Positions 1 to 15,000 of a stretch of DNA of 64,000 nt are shown here, piece by piece; position 1 is the first letter of the stretch; each line of letters begins with the position of its first letter. A program made the position numbers and the translations under genes. This DNA is from Otis tarda (taxonomy: Eukaryota; Chordata; Aves; Otidiformes; Otididae): the NCBI GenBank assembly GCA_026413225.1, contig CM048591.1, positions 44,497,303 to 44,561,302 of the forward strand. Direction: 5' to 3'. The notes below the pieces were generated by a model. It saw only the letters and a list, made by a program, of their open reading frames with translations. It was not told the DNA's origin and ran no database searches.

Positions 1-3000
1 AGTGTCTTCTGTCTTCAAAGTTGTGTTCCTTTCTGAAGATTCAGGAAATGTATATTGTACGTGCCCATGCAGAAAGCTCTTGAGTTGTTCCCAGAAAAAC
101 TACGTGTAATTAAAGCTCTTCGTGACTGTGTTCCAGTATTTTTCTTCAGGCTTTCTTTGGTTTTATATTCCTGCTGATAGCTGAGTTGCATTTATTACAA
201 GATGTATTATTTTTAAAGATACTAGTGCACACATTTTACTAGTCAGTAAAACATCCTAGCTCGACTGTCCTGTTGAGGCCCTGTCTAAATTACAGCCACT
301 ATTGTTGCTAATGAGGTCTTATGCATATTTAACTATGTGATTTGGGCACTATGTTACATGCATGGTAGATGGCAGTTCTATACGGTGACAAAGCTCTGCA
401 GTTATTGCTGGCTTTCATCGTCATTGTGAAAATGAATTTTGATTTAAATTTGGGAAGAAAACAGGTTTTGCATTTGGTTTCCATGTGCTGTGTTTCTTAG
501 GTAGACTGTGCTTCTAAAGGTCTCATAAGAATAACAGTTTCTCCGATCTGCCTGGTGAATGACTCTTATCAGTAGCTGATCATGAGTTTCTAAAAACAAG
601 TATGCTTGAGGCAACAAAACCATGAAAATAACTTACTGCGCTTACACATGAAGTGCTGCTTCTTTAAACTCCAGTGAGAAATAAATGTAACTGTCATGTA
701 GGAAACTATTTCTTTTCCTTTTAAAAACAGTCATCTTCTCATCCTGTCTGTGGCTGCTAAGGAGAATGTAATTTGGGGATTTTAAATGTGTGTTGTTTTT
801 CATCTTTGCTAAGGTTAAATTGATTTCCAAACATTAACAGTGGAATAAATAAGCTTATTATCCCCCTATACAATCCATGCAGAAAGTAATTTTCAAAATA
901 GTTTTAAGGACTACAGTGACAAAATATTTGTCATCTCACTCTGTTGAAACCTTACAGGGAAGCAAACATGTGATGTGTTGTATCAGTTAAGTTTTACTAT
1001 AGTGAGTGATGAGCTGGTGATCTGCATAAGGGCACTCAGCAAACACATTATCCTGAGACAACTGGAGGTGTAGGAAAATGGGAATATCCACTTCAAAAAA
1101 TCAAGAAGACAAAAACTCTGGCTTCTGAACATCGGCTATGCAGTATTTGCTCTTTAATTAATCTCCTTGATGAAATAAAAGTCCTGCCATGTATCTCCTA
1201 AGCTTAATGCCAATTAATCAGTTTTAACATGTCAGAGATTAACTGCAATTCTGGCTATTAACCAAGGAATGGAGCATACCTAGATGACTGTGATAGTGTA
1301 AGCTGATGCTTCTGCTTTCTAGCTCTCTTCGCACTTTATTAAAGCACACAACAGATTGAGAGCCCATTTTTAATTGCAGTCTGTCCCAATACCCTTCACT
1401 CTCTTTGTTGGGAAGTCATAGCAGGAAGTGCTAAGACTTAACTAACACACTGTTTTGAAGAAAGATCCCTAATGGGGATGAAATCACTAACAGGGATGTT
1501 TTCTCATTCTGTAATTGGGGCTTTATCAAGTAATTCGTTAAATTTCATGTAAGTGAGGGGGCACCTTACACATTTGGCAGAAAGGATATAAACAGACACA
1601 AAATTTAATTCGCAAAGATTAAATTCACGAAACTGAACCTAGATGACCTTCAATAAGGTTCATCTGAAAACAGACATGGGGCTCAACCTGAAACTTCATT
1701 TTGAGGAGGAGGAGGGTTGGCCACATGGTGGAGACCTGATCCATGGATCAATTTAGATATATTAGAGGCCTCAGAAGAAGACACCTTCACTTGTGTTCAC
1801 AGGGACCATGACTGTGCTGTATTTATTATATTCATGCTAAGTTGCATGAAGATTTATTTTCTGGTGGTCTTAAAAATTTGATTTCCACAGCAGTTTTTGT
1901 TTCCATCATGCCAGTGTCTGTTGAAGAGCTACCACCAGCCTTTGTGAGTAAAGGGATGAAGAAACAATGAAGACAGGCATTTATAAAGTACATACTGAGT
2001 TCTTTTTGAAACGCTTATTCCTTGTTTTGTTCACTTACACCTTGTTTAGTTCACTTGCTACCTCCAGGAGATCCAAAACTGACTTATGAGTGAAATCTAA
2101 TAGCCTTTCCCAAAAAAAGCGATGCTGGGAAACACGTTTTAGAAATACCAATGTGTGTTGTCAGGTGTGGTGCTGCAGTTCTGAGACCTGCTACCTTACC
2201 TTCTGCAGTCCTTCTGGTTTGGGAAGAACTGGTCAAAGATGGAGCAAAATCAGAGAATGAGCTATTCCCCTCCCCAGCCACCCTCAGAAGATGATTCCTG
2301 GTAAGGCTTGCTTTGTGACGGCCTCCAGGAAAAGATTGTGGTTGGGCTGAGATCAGAGCATGGCGGAGATGATTTTCCAGCCTGGTGAGGGTTGTCCATA
2401 TGCTTAGTGACATCTGATCCACTTTGGACATCCATCTGGAATTAACTTCGTGTTTCAGAGTTCTTCGTCTTTGCTAATATGTGTTCCTCCAGGGCAAGAG
2501 TGGTTTAGGTATGCTCTCCTGGGATGCCACCGAGAGCTCTCTGAATCTACTACAGCTATTAGTTTGTGCATCTACTCGGGAAAATCTCAGTGGAAATATT
2601 CAAAGTTCTAGTTTTAATGATTAAGTTGATTTTCTTTTAATTACTAGTGAAAGCTTCCTGCACAGCAGACATGCAGTGACATAAGACTGTTTAAAATAAA
2701 TACTGACACTGAAACAGGCTTAGGGTGTCTGGGAAACTCCTGCTGAAATGAGATGTTGAGAACTCCTTGAGGCTGTAGCACATGTCTTAGAACACATTTG
2801 TTTTTGCTTAAAACCCAAGAGTCAAGTGAAATAAAGGTGGCTTCAGAGCTGTCAAGTCACAGGTAGTTTTTCCCACTTACAAAGGAATTACATCTCTAAA
2901 TGTATCTCTGTAACATACCTGTTTATGAGGCTAGTAACAAGTACAGAAAAAAAACCTAGATAGGGCTGCTTACCGAGCTCTCTGGAGAGTTCGTTGCTGC

Positions 3001-6000
3001 ATATGTAAGTGCCCAGTTTTGCTTAATATGCTTACGGCCAAGCACATAGCACAGTCTTTTACCATAATAGCACAGCAATGCAAGAATTGTGAATGCAAGT
3101 TCTTCTCAATAGCCCTCTTAACATTCCTTCTGCTCAGCCATGTTTACCAGTATTGCAGTTTGCTTTCCTCATTCAAGCATGAAGCACTGGCTGACAGCAG
3201 GGGTTTTTTTTTTTTAATAGGAAATATGTACTGAAAACATCAGCTGTGATGCAAAATCGCATTGGCTTTTGGAGATTTTTGACAATACTCTCCTGTGGCT
3301 GAAAGAAACTTCTGTGTTTATATAGAAATCACAATACCTTGTGCAAAGGTTAAGAATAAATACTGCTGCCCTTTTGCTGTTAGTTGCTTGCTAGTCACAG
3401 GAAGAACTGGAGGGGACCTGTGTTTTCTGATTCAGTGCTGCTATGAGGTTTGATCACATTTTTCTCACAATATAACAGAGCATTTCAGAAGCAAACTTGT
3501 GGTCACAAGAAGGCCACCAGGAATTATGTTGAAGTGTTACTTCAGTCACTGTATTTCCAGATATTTCATCAAACCTTAGCGTCTCATTTTCTTAGGCGTT
3601 CTGTAAATGAAAAAGCAAGAGACCCTCCTTCCCCAGCAAGTTTTTAATCTGAACTGACGCACAGCTGAGAAGTGAGAGAGGAAAAAGCCCGAGAGCAGCA
3701 AGGCGGCCTGCCAGAGGCTGTGGAGCTGATTAGCAGCTATGCGTGTACATCTGAGAGAGGGCTGGCTTTCTCCTTTGGCTTTGTTTTCTCCAGGGTAGCT
3801 TCAAGAGAGCCAAAAGATAAACATCCCCATTCTTTTTCTTTTACAGAGTTTGAATGTCAGATCTACGTTTGCCTGCATGGCCCTTTCCCTTCCATTTATC
3901 CTCCATGCTTTCTTATCTTTTGAGTAGTCTCCTTTTTCTCTTCCTATGCTGGAATAATAAATCACGCGGTGTTGTTAAAAGAGGGAGAAAATTGTCCATG
4001 CAGGAACAAAACAGGAAACCAGGCAATCAAAAGGGCGAAACACAGATAGTACGTCAGCTGGTAAGTGAGCGCTGGGCACGCCGGTCTCTCAGGGTTACGT
4101 GTTCTGCAGCACGTGATGGTGAGGCCAGTGCTGCAGCGGCTGGGCGTGGGGACAAGCTGACTTCTTTCTTTCCTGGGTATGTGCTGACAGTGCTTTTGAG
4201 TGTAATGCTGAACCGATGAGACATCTCCAACGGTCGTGCCCTGGGCTGGGATTAGGCTGGTCTCGCACATTCAGCCAGAGCACAGCTGACCGGGTAACTG
4301 AGCGGGTGTATTATCTCCTCTGTGGAGGTGTCTCTCCAAAAGTGATAAAATATTCACTGGGTGATCTGCTCAGCAGCTGACAAGAACGCTTAGGCCAAGC
4401 TCTGTTTATCAACGTTGGAGTGCATAGCTGTCGTGGCCAACGCCCTCTGCAAGCTGGCTCACCAAACTCCCTTCACTGATCGTAGTGGGCAGAACCGCAA
4501 AAGCTACTACCAGAAACCTGCTCGCTTGCTGATGAACAGGGTCCTGCACAACCACAACTCAAAGCATTGCATTGGGTGAAAGCAACGCACCCTGGGTGGA
4601 TCTCAGTGGAAAAACCTACCTGATACCTGGCTCCATGAAGTATTAAAATAGGTTCAGTGGAATCAGATCACATGCTTGGTTAGAGGTTTTGATTTTTCTG
4701 TTTTCTGAAACCAAATCTGTATTTGCAGAAAGGTAGCAACAAAAGCTGGAAGCGTGTTCAATAGCAATGCATGGGGTTTGTGGGTATTGTCCATCACAAT
4801 ACGAATGGTTGGGACTGAATGGTAGGGACTGTGTCCTCAAAACTTCTGGGGTTCTGTACCTCTGGGTTTGGTTTGTGTGCAGATGCTCTATCTCTGTATT
4901 CATTTTGTTCCCTGCCTTACCCACATCTGGGCCTTGGATATCTCTGGATCTCTTTGCAGTCTTGCAGGAGCTAATGATTTGCTAATCTTTTCTTTTGTTA
5001 ATCCCTCTCTTCTGTTCCACAGGTACCAACCACCTTTTTCTCACAATGAGCCTAACTGGTTAGTATAATCTATGTAAATTAAGATGTCTTTCTTCTCTGT
5101 CTGTAATTAGCCTGAAGTATACTGCTTCCATCTTATAAATGAAGAAAAGTCTTGCCTGATTTTTCCAGAAATATCAGTTGGCTTTATTAAAAAAACAACA
5201 AAACTGCCTGCATATACTTTTTGTGGAAAAAAGAATACTGACTTTTGATACAAATGCTTAAAGACATTTGATCCGGTATTTCAAATGGCATCTCCGTTCC
5301 AGCTGCCTTGCTTTCCCAGGGAAGGTTGCGGTCCCGTCGCAGAGGGCCCAGGAGGGCCCTGCGGCACTGGGCTGGCTGGGCGCTGGGAGGCTGGTGGGAA
5401 GCCTGCCAGCCCCAATCTGTTCTCTGATCCCCCATCTTGTGATTGCAGTCACAAGGCCAACTCTCAGCGGCTGGCCGTTCAGGCTAACTTAATTTCCAGT
5501 CAAAGGAATTAGGAAACAACTGCTCCTTTATTAGAGACTGCTAGGGTTTCTGTGTTTTCTTGTGTTACTGGATGCCGCCAGGTTAGGTAGTTTGCTTTTA
5601 TTTTACTTCTGAAATAGGTGCAAAGGCACCCTGAAATTAGAAATAAGAATCTGGTTTGGCAACAAGTTGGAAAACGGTGCTTTAATAGCAGTCATGTTTG
5701 TTATATACCTGCTGCAATACAACTCGTATACTTTCCATATCCTCCTCCAAAATAATAGGAAGTCAAGCTAGCATTGGTTTATATATAGTTTTATGTCTAT
5801 AAACCATTAAATACTGATATAAAGGCACACCTGTGAACTAACATTTAAACACATTTACTTAATGTTCCCATGTATTTTCAATTTTGTATCATGCTGATGA
5901 GTATCTGAGGAGTAGCATTAGGCGTCACCTTCTTCAGTAAGCAGAGGCAGATTTGGAGCACCTTGGTCATGAGCATGCGTCCACACCAGCTTCCCTACTC

Positions 6001-8249
6001 CCAGCAGCATTGATGGCAGCTTGTGGTGTGTCCCCTTTCTCACTGCTCGAGCCACTAAATATAGTCTCTGGATTCTTAAAAAAAAAAATATTAAAAATGC
6101 TACATCTTATTTTCTCAGCTGTGTGAATGCCCTCAGATACCCTGGCAGCTGGCCGTGAAGGGAAGTTGTGGCCCAGTATCACAAGGGCTTCATAGGTGGT
6201 GACCCACCACCACAGACACCCTATGGTTTGTGTCAGGGAGCTGTGGAGAAATGGTCTGAACTGGTATTGCACTGGGAAGGGAAACTTTAGACTCCATCCT
6301 GAGGGTTTAAGGAGGACACTGTAGAGCAGTCCAGTTGAAGGGTTGTGCTAGGTGTAGCAGAGAACATGTAAGTACTTTGGAAAACAGTGTAGGTGTGATA
6401 CGTCAAAGTGGGACTCTGGCAAAGAAAATGCACAGCTCACACTGAAGAAAGTTGTTGCTTTCTTTATCTGCATTTGGGGTTTGCATGGGTTGTTTATACA
6501 GGGAAGATACTGATCTCTTCGTAGATACCAGCCACCCTGCAACTCACAAACTGTGAGCGTTATGATTTAAGCATCAACGGCCACCTGAACTGCAGTTCTT
6601 TGTCAGGCTGGTGACCCAGTGCTAGCTCCTCCACTAACAAATGCTTGTGGTGCAAACTCGGGGAAAAAAAAACCCAACATGGGAAGGCTAGCAGATGGGA
6701 TTATGTGCAAATTTTGCTCGAATGGAGGCAACTCAGGTGCTGTTATGCTGACACTAGGGCACTGAATGGCTGACCCCTTGCAGAGCATAGATACATAGTT
6801 TAGTTGCCAGCACAGGAACGCACACCTTAGTCACTAATGTTTGTATACACACTGCAATATAAACTTTCTTACAGTATGTACCTAAAAAGTGATTGTTTCT
6901 AGAGGCCCTGTGGTTATGCTGTGGAGTACCAAGTCCTTGTTCTTGCTCTGTCCTTTATCGTCTCTCTTGGCCCTTTGGAAACACGAGCAGGCTACAAGCG
7001 ATCTTTCTTCTGATGCAGTACTGGTATTTTTAGCTTACTAGACTAGCCTCAAATTAGGCTTGGTTTTAGGTTTCCAGTTTAAAAAATGCAATAGAGTTTC
7101 TCAATAAATCAGGGACATCAACAACCATTTGTATTCTTATATGGAGATCGCAGGAGAGAGAGCGTGACTATGCATGTATAAAATGTATGTATAAACATAT
7201 ATATATGGACAGATACACTGTGTGCATATTTTATTTGCAGGAAAACTTATTTACTAGTTTCACAGTCACACTGCACAATTGCACTCTCCAGTATAAAGCT
7301 GACTATTACCTATTACCTCACAGTTTTTTTCTGCTTCCTCTTTATTCTCCAGGATTTAGGTGTTGCTTGTGTTTTGTTGTTGATACCAGAGATTCGGGAA
7401 GCACATGACGAGGAACAGGGTAAACAAGTATATGCTGAGCTTGCTGATCCTTGGTAGCTGTCACTGTTACAGCTTTAAAGAGTGCCAGATAAAGACCTGC
7501 AGAAAGAGTGCTTTGATACCTGACGCAGTACTGAAATCACATCCTCACCCCTGGGCTAACAATACCTAAGGGCAGATACCTGCCCTGTATAATTTTCTGT
7601 CTGCCTTTATTCAGACTGCCTCTTCTTTATGAATAATAGAACATAGCTGTAAGTTTAAAAATAACCATCGGAGTTTATTGGCAGGACTATTTTTAACCCC
7701 TCTTTATCTCCTGATGTTAATTTGCAAAGTGTTCTTAATAAAGTCTTGTACCAGCATGGCTTGGGGTGTGGAGCAAGGGTGAAAATGAGCAGATGGGGCA
7801 GGAGTTGCTTATGGCAAGGTGGTTGCCAAACAAAATGTCCATATAATGAGACAGGAGGGTTATAAAGGCATCAGGATGTCTAATACTTAAAGTGACCTAA
7901 ACCACAGTTTTCACACCCTTGTCACTGAACATAATCAGACATTTATTTTAATTCATAATTTTTGCTTTCATTGGTCGGTGAACGCCTGTTAGTTTCAGAG
8001 CTGATTCCAGATACCCTCAGGCGCTGTAAAGTCTGAGACGTGGCACTGGGGCACCAACAGGATGGGTGTGCACTGAGAGGCTGGCAATGGCAGCATAGCA
8101 CGTGTGAAAGGGCAAGCTTCAACCTGAAATGAGAACCTTTCAAAGTAAAAGAAAAATGAAAGTGTAACTGTGGCTTTGTGGCAATAGCTCATCTTCCATT
8201 GCAAACGACAGTGGATAAACAGGGGACACACATGACTTGAGTGTCACAT
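1..8249. other. Intergenic 3' flank of FBP2, no gene recognised
   Basis: No family-like reading frame, RNA gene or clear transposon was found. Short open frames here (for example 2431-2084 on the minus strand) lack repeats, domains or splice-consistent partners. A small GC-rich patch at 5283-5480 stands out against the AT-rich background, and a short (TA)n run lies near 7196-7205. Confidence 0.5.
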
Positions 8250-8877
8250 CCACAGCAATATTTTATTGCAATTTGTGCCATTGAAGGTTACCAGTCTGTA
8301 AATAATACAAGGCATTTTCCTGTTCTCCTGAGAACTGAAATACCCTGGCAACACTGAAGCCTTTTTATCTTTATTAATTACCCAAGACATACATAATTTG
8401 GAGCTTAAAAACACGTTTCAGACAGCACGAGACTTTTGCTTTTCTCAGAGCTGACAAGATAAAGAGCACCTGCATTAAAAATGCAGATAATGGCATTGCA
8501 AGTGTTGATGTGAAAATCCTGTCTCAAACGATACCAGCCACGTAACGCCGGATGTAAAGCTTCAGATCACATGGGGCTACTGACACAATCCACTTCTTTT
8601 TGTTGATATTATATAAAGTAAGTCACTTTTGTTTAATAATCAGGCCTCTGTCTCTACATTTGCAGTGCATAAATCAGAGTTAAAGGATTTTTACATTTGT
8701 CTGCATGGAGAAATGAAATTTTTGTTTTTCCCACCAGCCTTTCTCACTATTTTTCTTGTACTCATGAAGTGGGATTTTCACTGAGAGATGGGTGGGATTC
8801 TAATTCCTAGAATCCACGGTCTTGAAAAGTACAGCTTTTTCTGGAGATGGATGAACAAGGTCTGATGTGGAAAAGCC
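8250..8877 (-). terminator. FBP2: Probable FBP2 3' UTR and polyadenylation region
   Basis: Two AATAAA hexamers lie downstream of the stop on the minus strand, at 8375-8370 and 8277-8272. The second is followed within about 35 nt by a GT-rich stretch (TGTGGATGTGACAC), the classical downstream element, so it is the better candidate. That gives a 3' UTR of roughly 620 nt. The exact cleavage site is inferred. Confidence 0.5.
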
Positions 8878-9072
8878 TTAGCTGCTCTTCTGGTGTTTCT
8901 GTACACAAGCAAGGTATTCCTGCACGTCATCTGGAGAACCAAGGATAAGAGGGACTCTCTGGTGAATGCTCTCAGGCTTCACATCCAACACTGCCTCAGT
9001 CCCTGTAGTCGCCATTCCACCTGCCTGCTCAATGATGAAAGCCATAGGGTTGCATTCATAGAGAAGTCGGAG
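8878..9072 (-). CDS. FBP2: FBP2 exon 7 (C-terminus, stop TAA)
   Basis: 64 codons plus TAA at 8880-8878. It begins [20 protein letters not shown], with Arg278 and the metal ligand Glu282, and ends [13 protein letters not shown]. Acceptor TTTCTTTCCAG. Confidence 0.97.
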   Translation of the reverse strand, partial: LRLLYECNPMAFIIEQAGGMATTGTEAVLDVKPESIHQRVPLILGSPDDVQEYLACVQKHQKSS

Positions 9073-12000
9073 CTGGAAAGAAAGAGGGAACACATGATTA
9101 CCTTTGGGGGAATTTGCATCAAAGGATATACCAGAATGTTACCTTCCTTTTGTGATTCTGGAAAATTTTGTGCCAAACATCAATTGACCTAAGTGGCAGT
9201 ATCTTTCTATCAGCCCCTCTTTCTCCCCCCTCTCTTCACAGCTCCTGTTTCAAGGAAGAGTATACTGACCCTGCATCCAAGCATCACCATCATTGTCTCC
9301 AAGCTGACATACTGATACGCAGCATCAGTGAAGCTGTATTTTGTCAAAAAAGTCGAAAGAAGCTTTTGGGCCCACAGACATCAGCAAAACAGTTAAACCA
9401 GCAAAGTTAACAGTATCGGGAAACAAAAGCCAAAATCTCTTCTCAGGTGTAGGGTTTATGTGTCACCTCAAAGCTTGGGGTAATCACATTGTGTTTAGTC
9501 AGGATATTTTGGAGTTTGAAACTTGATGCTCCTGGTTTCAAATTTCAGGATGTGGTTGCAGCCTTCAGAAATGTGAATAGATAATAGTGGCCTGAACTCA
9601 TCCAGATAGTGACTCTGTTTTCAGAAGTAACTGCAGTAGTTATTAAAAGCAAATTTTCCCTTTTGGTATGGAGACACTTTTGGTTTGAACCCTGGTATCT
9701 GTTAATATCTTTTAAAATGTTCCCTCTAGGGTCCCTGTCTTTTGGTGGAATGCAAACTTACTGGGATGTATGCCAGAAGTTTCTGTGTTTAAAAGGACAT
9801 AGATAATTGCTGGTTGTTTTGAAACAGACGTTATTTCTGCAGGTTTGATTGAATCTTTGATGATTTATGAAGCAGTTATGTATGACAATGTTAGTATATA
9901 TTATGCTTAAAGGGCTTTTCCTATATGCAAAAGAGAATGTTTTCTGCGGAAAAGGAAACATGACAGAACAGTATGTAGAGACAAAGAAATGGGTCGCACA
10001 CAGGACTTTAATACTCATCATTTCTTTATCATGCTATTTGTAATAAGCCTATGATATATCACTTAAATAGCCCATAGTACCTTCATTCTTATATTTAAAG
10101 CCCAGTGAATTGCTTCTTCTGATACAATGGCTCCATCTGACAAGCAACATAGGATCAATAGCCTTTGTTGTTTTCCTTGGTGCGTGGCCAGCTTTTGGAA
10201 GATCATGAGCCAGAAAATAGCAGTAGAACACTGTGGAACCACTTGCTGAGTTTCTTGTTGCTCAACTGTGATTACATGGCTTAGGGAAAGCAATTTTCCT
10301 TCAGGTAGTAGTGCAATTGCACTTAGGCATCTTCAAATGGGCTCTTTCTCCAGGTAGGTTTAACATTTTTCACCTAGTAGAGAACTGTAAGCCTTAAGTT
10401 CATTAAAAAATATTTTTTAACATATCTGATTTGAAAATAGGATCTACTTATTGGCTAGTTCCGCACTGCTTATTGAGCATTTTGTTTTCATTCTTTCTCT
10501 AACTTAAAGAAGGATCTCTGTATGCAAGGGCCTACGTGCCTGTCACTTACATTTGCTCTAAAGCCTTTGGATCAGATCCAGTGACATTTGCTTCCTCTCA
10601 GCTATCTATCCAAGTACAGAAACTGTCTTCCCGGGGGCATGATGATTGGGGAACCTGCCTCAAAGGCATTATCTCTCCAATAAGAAGAGGTTCATGTGAA
10701 AGAACTGTATACACGTGCACCCTGGGAGGGAAAGAAGAAAACTTCTATTTGTCATCATAGTATAGTTTTGCTTCTTTCATTACTCTCTTTACTATGGCAG
10801 TACAAGCCAGATCAATCCAATAGTCAATGTGGGCTAACTCATGTGGAAAACTTGATTTCTATAAAATTATATAAGTACTTTGTACTTTTGTTATTTTGGT
10901 CCATTTTCATATTTTCTCTTAAAGAAAGGTTTAACAGATTTCAAAAGAAAAGTTTAATTTGAAGAAGTGATCAGCAAAACCACACACAGCAAATGCCCTT
11001 TTTGTCTCTTGCTTTGATACACAAATGGATCCATACTGTTTAATGAGGAAGTTGTTTGGTTTGGGGGGTTGGGGTTTTTTTTGTTTGCTTGTTTTTTTCT
11101 TTTTTTTTTTTTTTGGCGGGGGGCGGTGTTTGTTTTTCTGAGATGGTGTATCACATATTTAAATCAAATTTGCCTGGACAAACATGCAGACTTTTTCTGC
11201 TGTGTATTCTGAAGAGATTCTTTTCCTGTTCTTTTAATTTCCCAGACCACTTGGACCTGCTGTTATTATGATAAATACATGCTCGCTGGGAGTCCATGCC
11301 TCTGGACTCCCAGAGGCCATGGAACCAGTAGTCCTCTGGCCCTAAAGAACTGTAGACATCAGGGTGTTCTGATACCACTGTGGGAGATGGAGTTTTATGA
11401 GGTCACATTCTTGCACATACCAGCCAAGGATACAAAAACGTTTTAATAGAAGGTTTTAAGCAATGTATTGACTAGGAAAGAAGAAGGTCTTGTAGTCAGA
11501 ACACCATGACCGATCTACTATGCATTGAGTCAATCATTTCCTAAGCATGACCAGCAGGTTAATGGTTGTCCACAGATCATCCGTATAACCAGATATCTTT
11601 TAAAACATATTTCTTTATAAGTTAGCTAATAACGGTATCTGATGCTACAGGAGAAAAGTTGAAGTTGACTATGGTCCATGGCCTAGCAGATTCAGCGAGT
11701 CACTGCATTGCATTGCACTGCATAAATCATTGTGTGTTTTGTACAGGTGTCCAAGTGGGAAATCATCTTTTTCCTAGGATACTGATCTCAGCACACGTGA
11801 AACTCACCTTCCACTGACAGAGTCTTTCAGATCAGTTATCAGAAGCCTGTGTTTGCAGGGCTGGTGACAGTAAGCTCAGTACCCTTTGGAAAGAGTAGGT
11901 TGGCAAACTGGGTTGTCTCACACTGGACCAAACCCTGTCTGGAGTTCAGCATATCCCATCTGGACTCTAGTTGCCAGTACAAAGTGCAGAGGCCTTAGGC

Positions 12001-15000
12001 CTATATTGCATCTGCCAGCTGTGCACAGATATCTCACCATGTTTCTCTGGTACTGAAATGTTTCTCTTGAGAAAAACTAATAAAGCTCTTGATTGCAGTA
12101 AAAACAGTTTGACTAGTTTCTAATATAAAAACACACAGGAAGATGTCTCACCTAAATTGGCAACAAATTTCTTACCTAGGTTCAATTGCTGACCATCATA
12201 TCCATTAATAATTTTCACGAGGGATGGAAAATTATTGTCTTTTTATATGTCTAAACTATTCCTTTACATCTCTGGGAAAACCAGAGGTATTAGGTTGACT
12301 AAGTTCACCACAGAGTAAGTCCAATGATTTACCTTTCCTTTAGGACTCTTCTGATTAGCAGGATACATGAAGATCCCACCATACATCAATGTACGATGAA
12401 CATCAGCTACCATGGAGCCCACGTACCTGGCACCATATGGGGAACTGCCATCCTGAAAAGCATAGAGTGAAGCATTATCTCAACCAGATCAGACAGCTGG
12501 TAGCATAGCAAAATGTAATTTTGTTGTAAAACATGGATCAAAGCTGCTTGAATCAATGGCTGCTTATGAACACTGTAAATGCCTCAGCTAGCCTGAAGCT
12601 TAGCCTTTTGTAAGATGTAGGGATCTTCTGTGGGGTTCTGAAACAAGCACTTTAAAGAGCTGCATGCACAGTATGGTAACCAGGGTCCTATAATTTGGGT
12701 GCACGATTTGGTATCAACTTCCAGCCTGTGAAAAAGCAAGGGCTGCAGACAGTGAGTGAAAGCTTCTTCCCATTACCAGAACAAGGTACTCATTTGATTG
12801 CTGATCATTCACTGATTCCTAAGCCAGGGCATGAGGAGGGATGTCACTTTTCACTACATGTCCAGATGGTTCCCAGAGGACTCCAGCTTTTTCCTTCTCA
12901 CTTGTTTGTCAAGTTGTGAAACTGGGCATAGCGTTCATTCTGCAGCTTAGTTTGGAGATAGCAATTCATTCATGAATGTAGTGTTCCTTACTCTCAGCTT
13001 AGAAATTAATGTTATTCAAGGACAGGTCATTTTAGTGAGAGCAATCAGGGACATATTCATATCAGTCTCAGGTTTGCTTATCATGAGAATGGTAAGGTAG
13101 AAAACAGAGAAGACAAACAAGGTGTCTTGCACAAATAGAAATTATGTATCCCCAATAGGCTCCAACTCAGAAAAGTGACGCATCACCATACTTTTATGAA
13201 GGAAAGATTTTTCAAAGCTACTATGTCAAGAAGTCTGTTGGTCTTTTGATAACTCTCACTCACTCTTTAAAGAAGAAGAGGAGTTGAAGGAGTTTTCACC
13301 TTCCCAGAAAACTACTAGAGGCTGGGACTTCATGCACATTTAATAAACATATATGTTTATGTATGGCAATGCTAAAAGTTTGAAAAGACCTCTGCATGGT
13401 TTTTTTTCTGTCTGGATCAGTTTTCTAATAAAATATCTTAGTGCTTCCTACAAAGCTTGCCTCTGCTGATACTAGATCCAGATAAATTTATAGAGAACTT
13501 GTTCAGGAATGCCAGCTGCGAGACCTTCAGACATCACAAGCTAGTCACCCTTCCCAGCAAAATCATGAGGTTAGTGAGGACAAAAAAAATTCACAAATGG
13601 GAGGAAAAAACACTGATAGAGAAAAAATCAGTCTATTTTGAAATCACTTTTTAAAACTGTTTTATGCAACTGTGATGTTTTAATATTTACTCTTTTTTTT
13701 TAACATAGGAAGAGATTATAATGAAATTACACAATATAATGCAACACAACACTAGGAAGTTGACTCCTAAGCTGTTAAATATAAGACTTGGATATTTGAT
13801 ACAGCTGGTAGTAAAACTGGAACACAGAACTGTTCCAGGCTAGGTAATAACTCTTGTTACTTGTGCTATTTTCCACACTTCTTCCTTCTTGTACACATTA
13901 GGAGAACTATTGAAAATTCAGAGGAAAACAGTATAAGGTATGAAAGACATGATGGATAAGATACCGCCTGGAGCTTTTATATTTAGATTTGTTTGAACCT
14001 GGCCATATTACTTCCAGACACAACTGAACAATACTTGTACATATTTGATCCCTTGTTTTTCACGGCTTGCTCTGAAGTAATTACATATTTAGATTTCAAA
14101 TGGTAGCTTCTCCATCTCACAGTATTTGCACTTGTGAAAATCTAAGGTCAGAAGAAAACCACCTTTAAGATGTGTTAAAGAGAGACTAAAGCAAGCTTGC
14201 AGTTTAAGAAAAGATAATCTTCAGGGAAAGATGTGATTACAGTCTAAAATTACCTTTAAAAAGACAATGAAAGAAAGAGTTCTTTTTCACGGTTTCAGAA
14301 GGTAATGAAGCAAGTCTTAAGAAAAGTTTGTTAAACATTAAGAAAAGTCATAGCATATTGCACAACTGAGCCATCTGTGTAACGTTTGGGATGTACTGGA
14401 TTTCCTATTCACCTGCAGGTCATTTACACAATTTCTGTGTATGTAGGCAGTGTTATGTGAAGCTGATGAAATGCCACTGACAATTTTATTTGCCTCTTAC
14501 CCTGATAGAAATTCACCTGCTAGAAACACAGTACTGAGACTGTGCTGAGAAAAATACAGAAGAGAAATTCCTCCATTCTGGTACGGTTATCATTTGAACC
14601 ACAGGCTGAAATAAAATTTTCACTTCCCTTAGTGCCCAGCTACCTGCATGGGACGAATAAGTAGTCCTTTTAGTTACCAGAAATGTTACTTCTTTTTTCT
14701 CCAGTTTGGTCACTCGTGCATTTTTCTTACAGATGAGAAAGTTAATAGATATTGCCTATGTGTTGGCATATTGCCCAGCTTTTCTTCTCAAGCAAAATAA
14801 CAGAGCATGAATGCTAGGGAGATTCGTCCTGAGTTCTGAGTAATGCCAAGCTGTGTGTTTGCCCAGCGAGCACTTCATACTGGTTCAGCTGATGCTAATG
14901 AAAGAGCTGGAGAGCCTTCATGTTCCCTTGGTCAGCATCCATGGCATTTGAGTAAACTTGTGATTGCTCTTAGTTTCACCCTTTCTGCTGCTTTTTTTTT

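Larger units (their letters stand above)
9073..12332 (-). other. FBP2: FBP2 intron 6
   Basis: 3260-bp phase-0 intron. It contains a G/T low-complexity tract at 11054-11128 and an overlapping pair of inverted repeats at 11286-11323. No other element was recognised. Confidence 0.9.

Noticed and set aside
2084..2431. 115-codon minus-strand open frame in the left flank
   Set aside because: No motif, no splice partners and ordinary base composition; consistent with chance.
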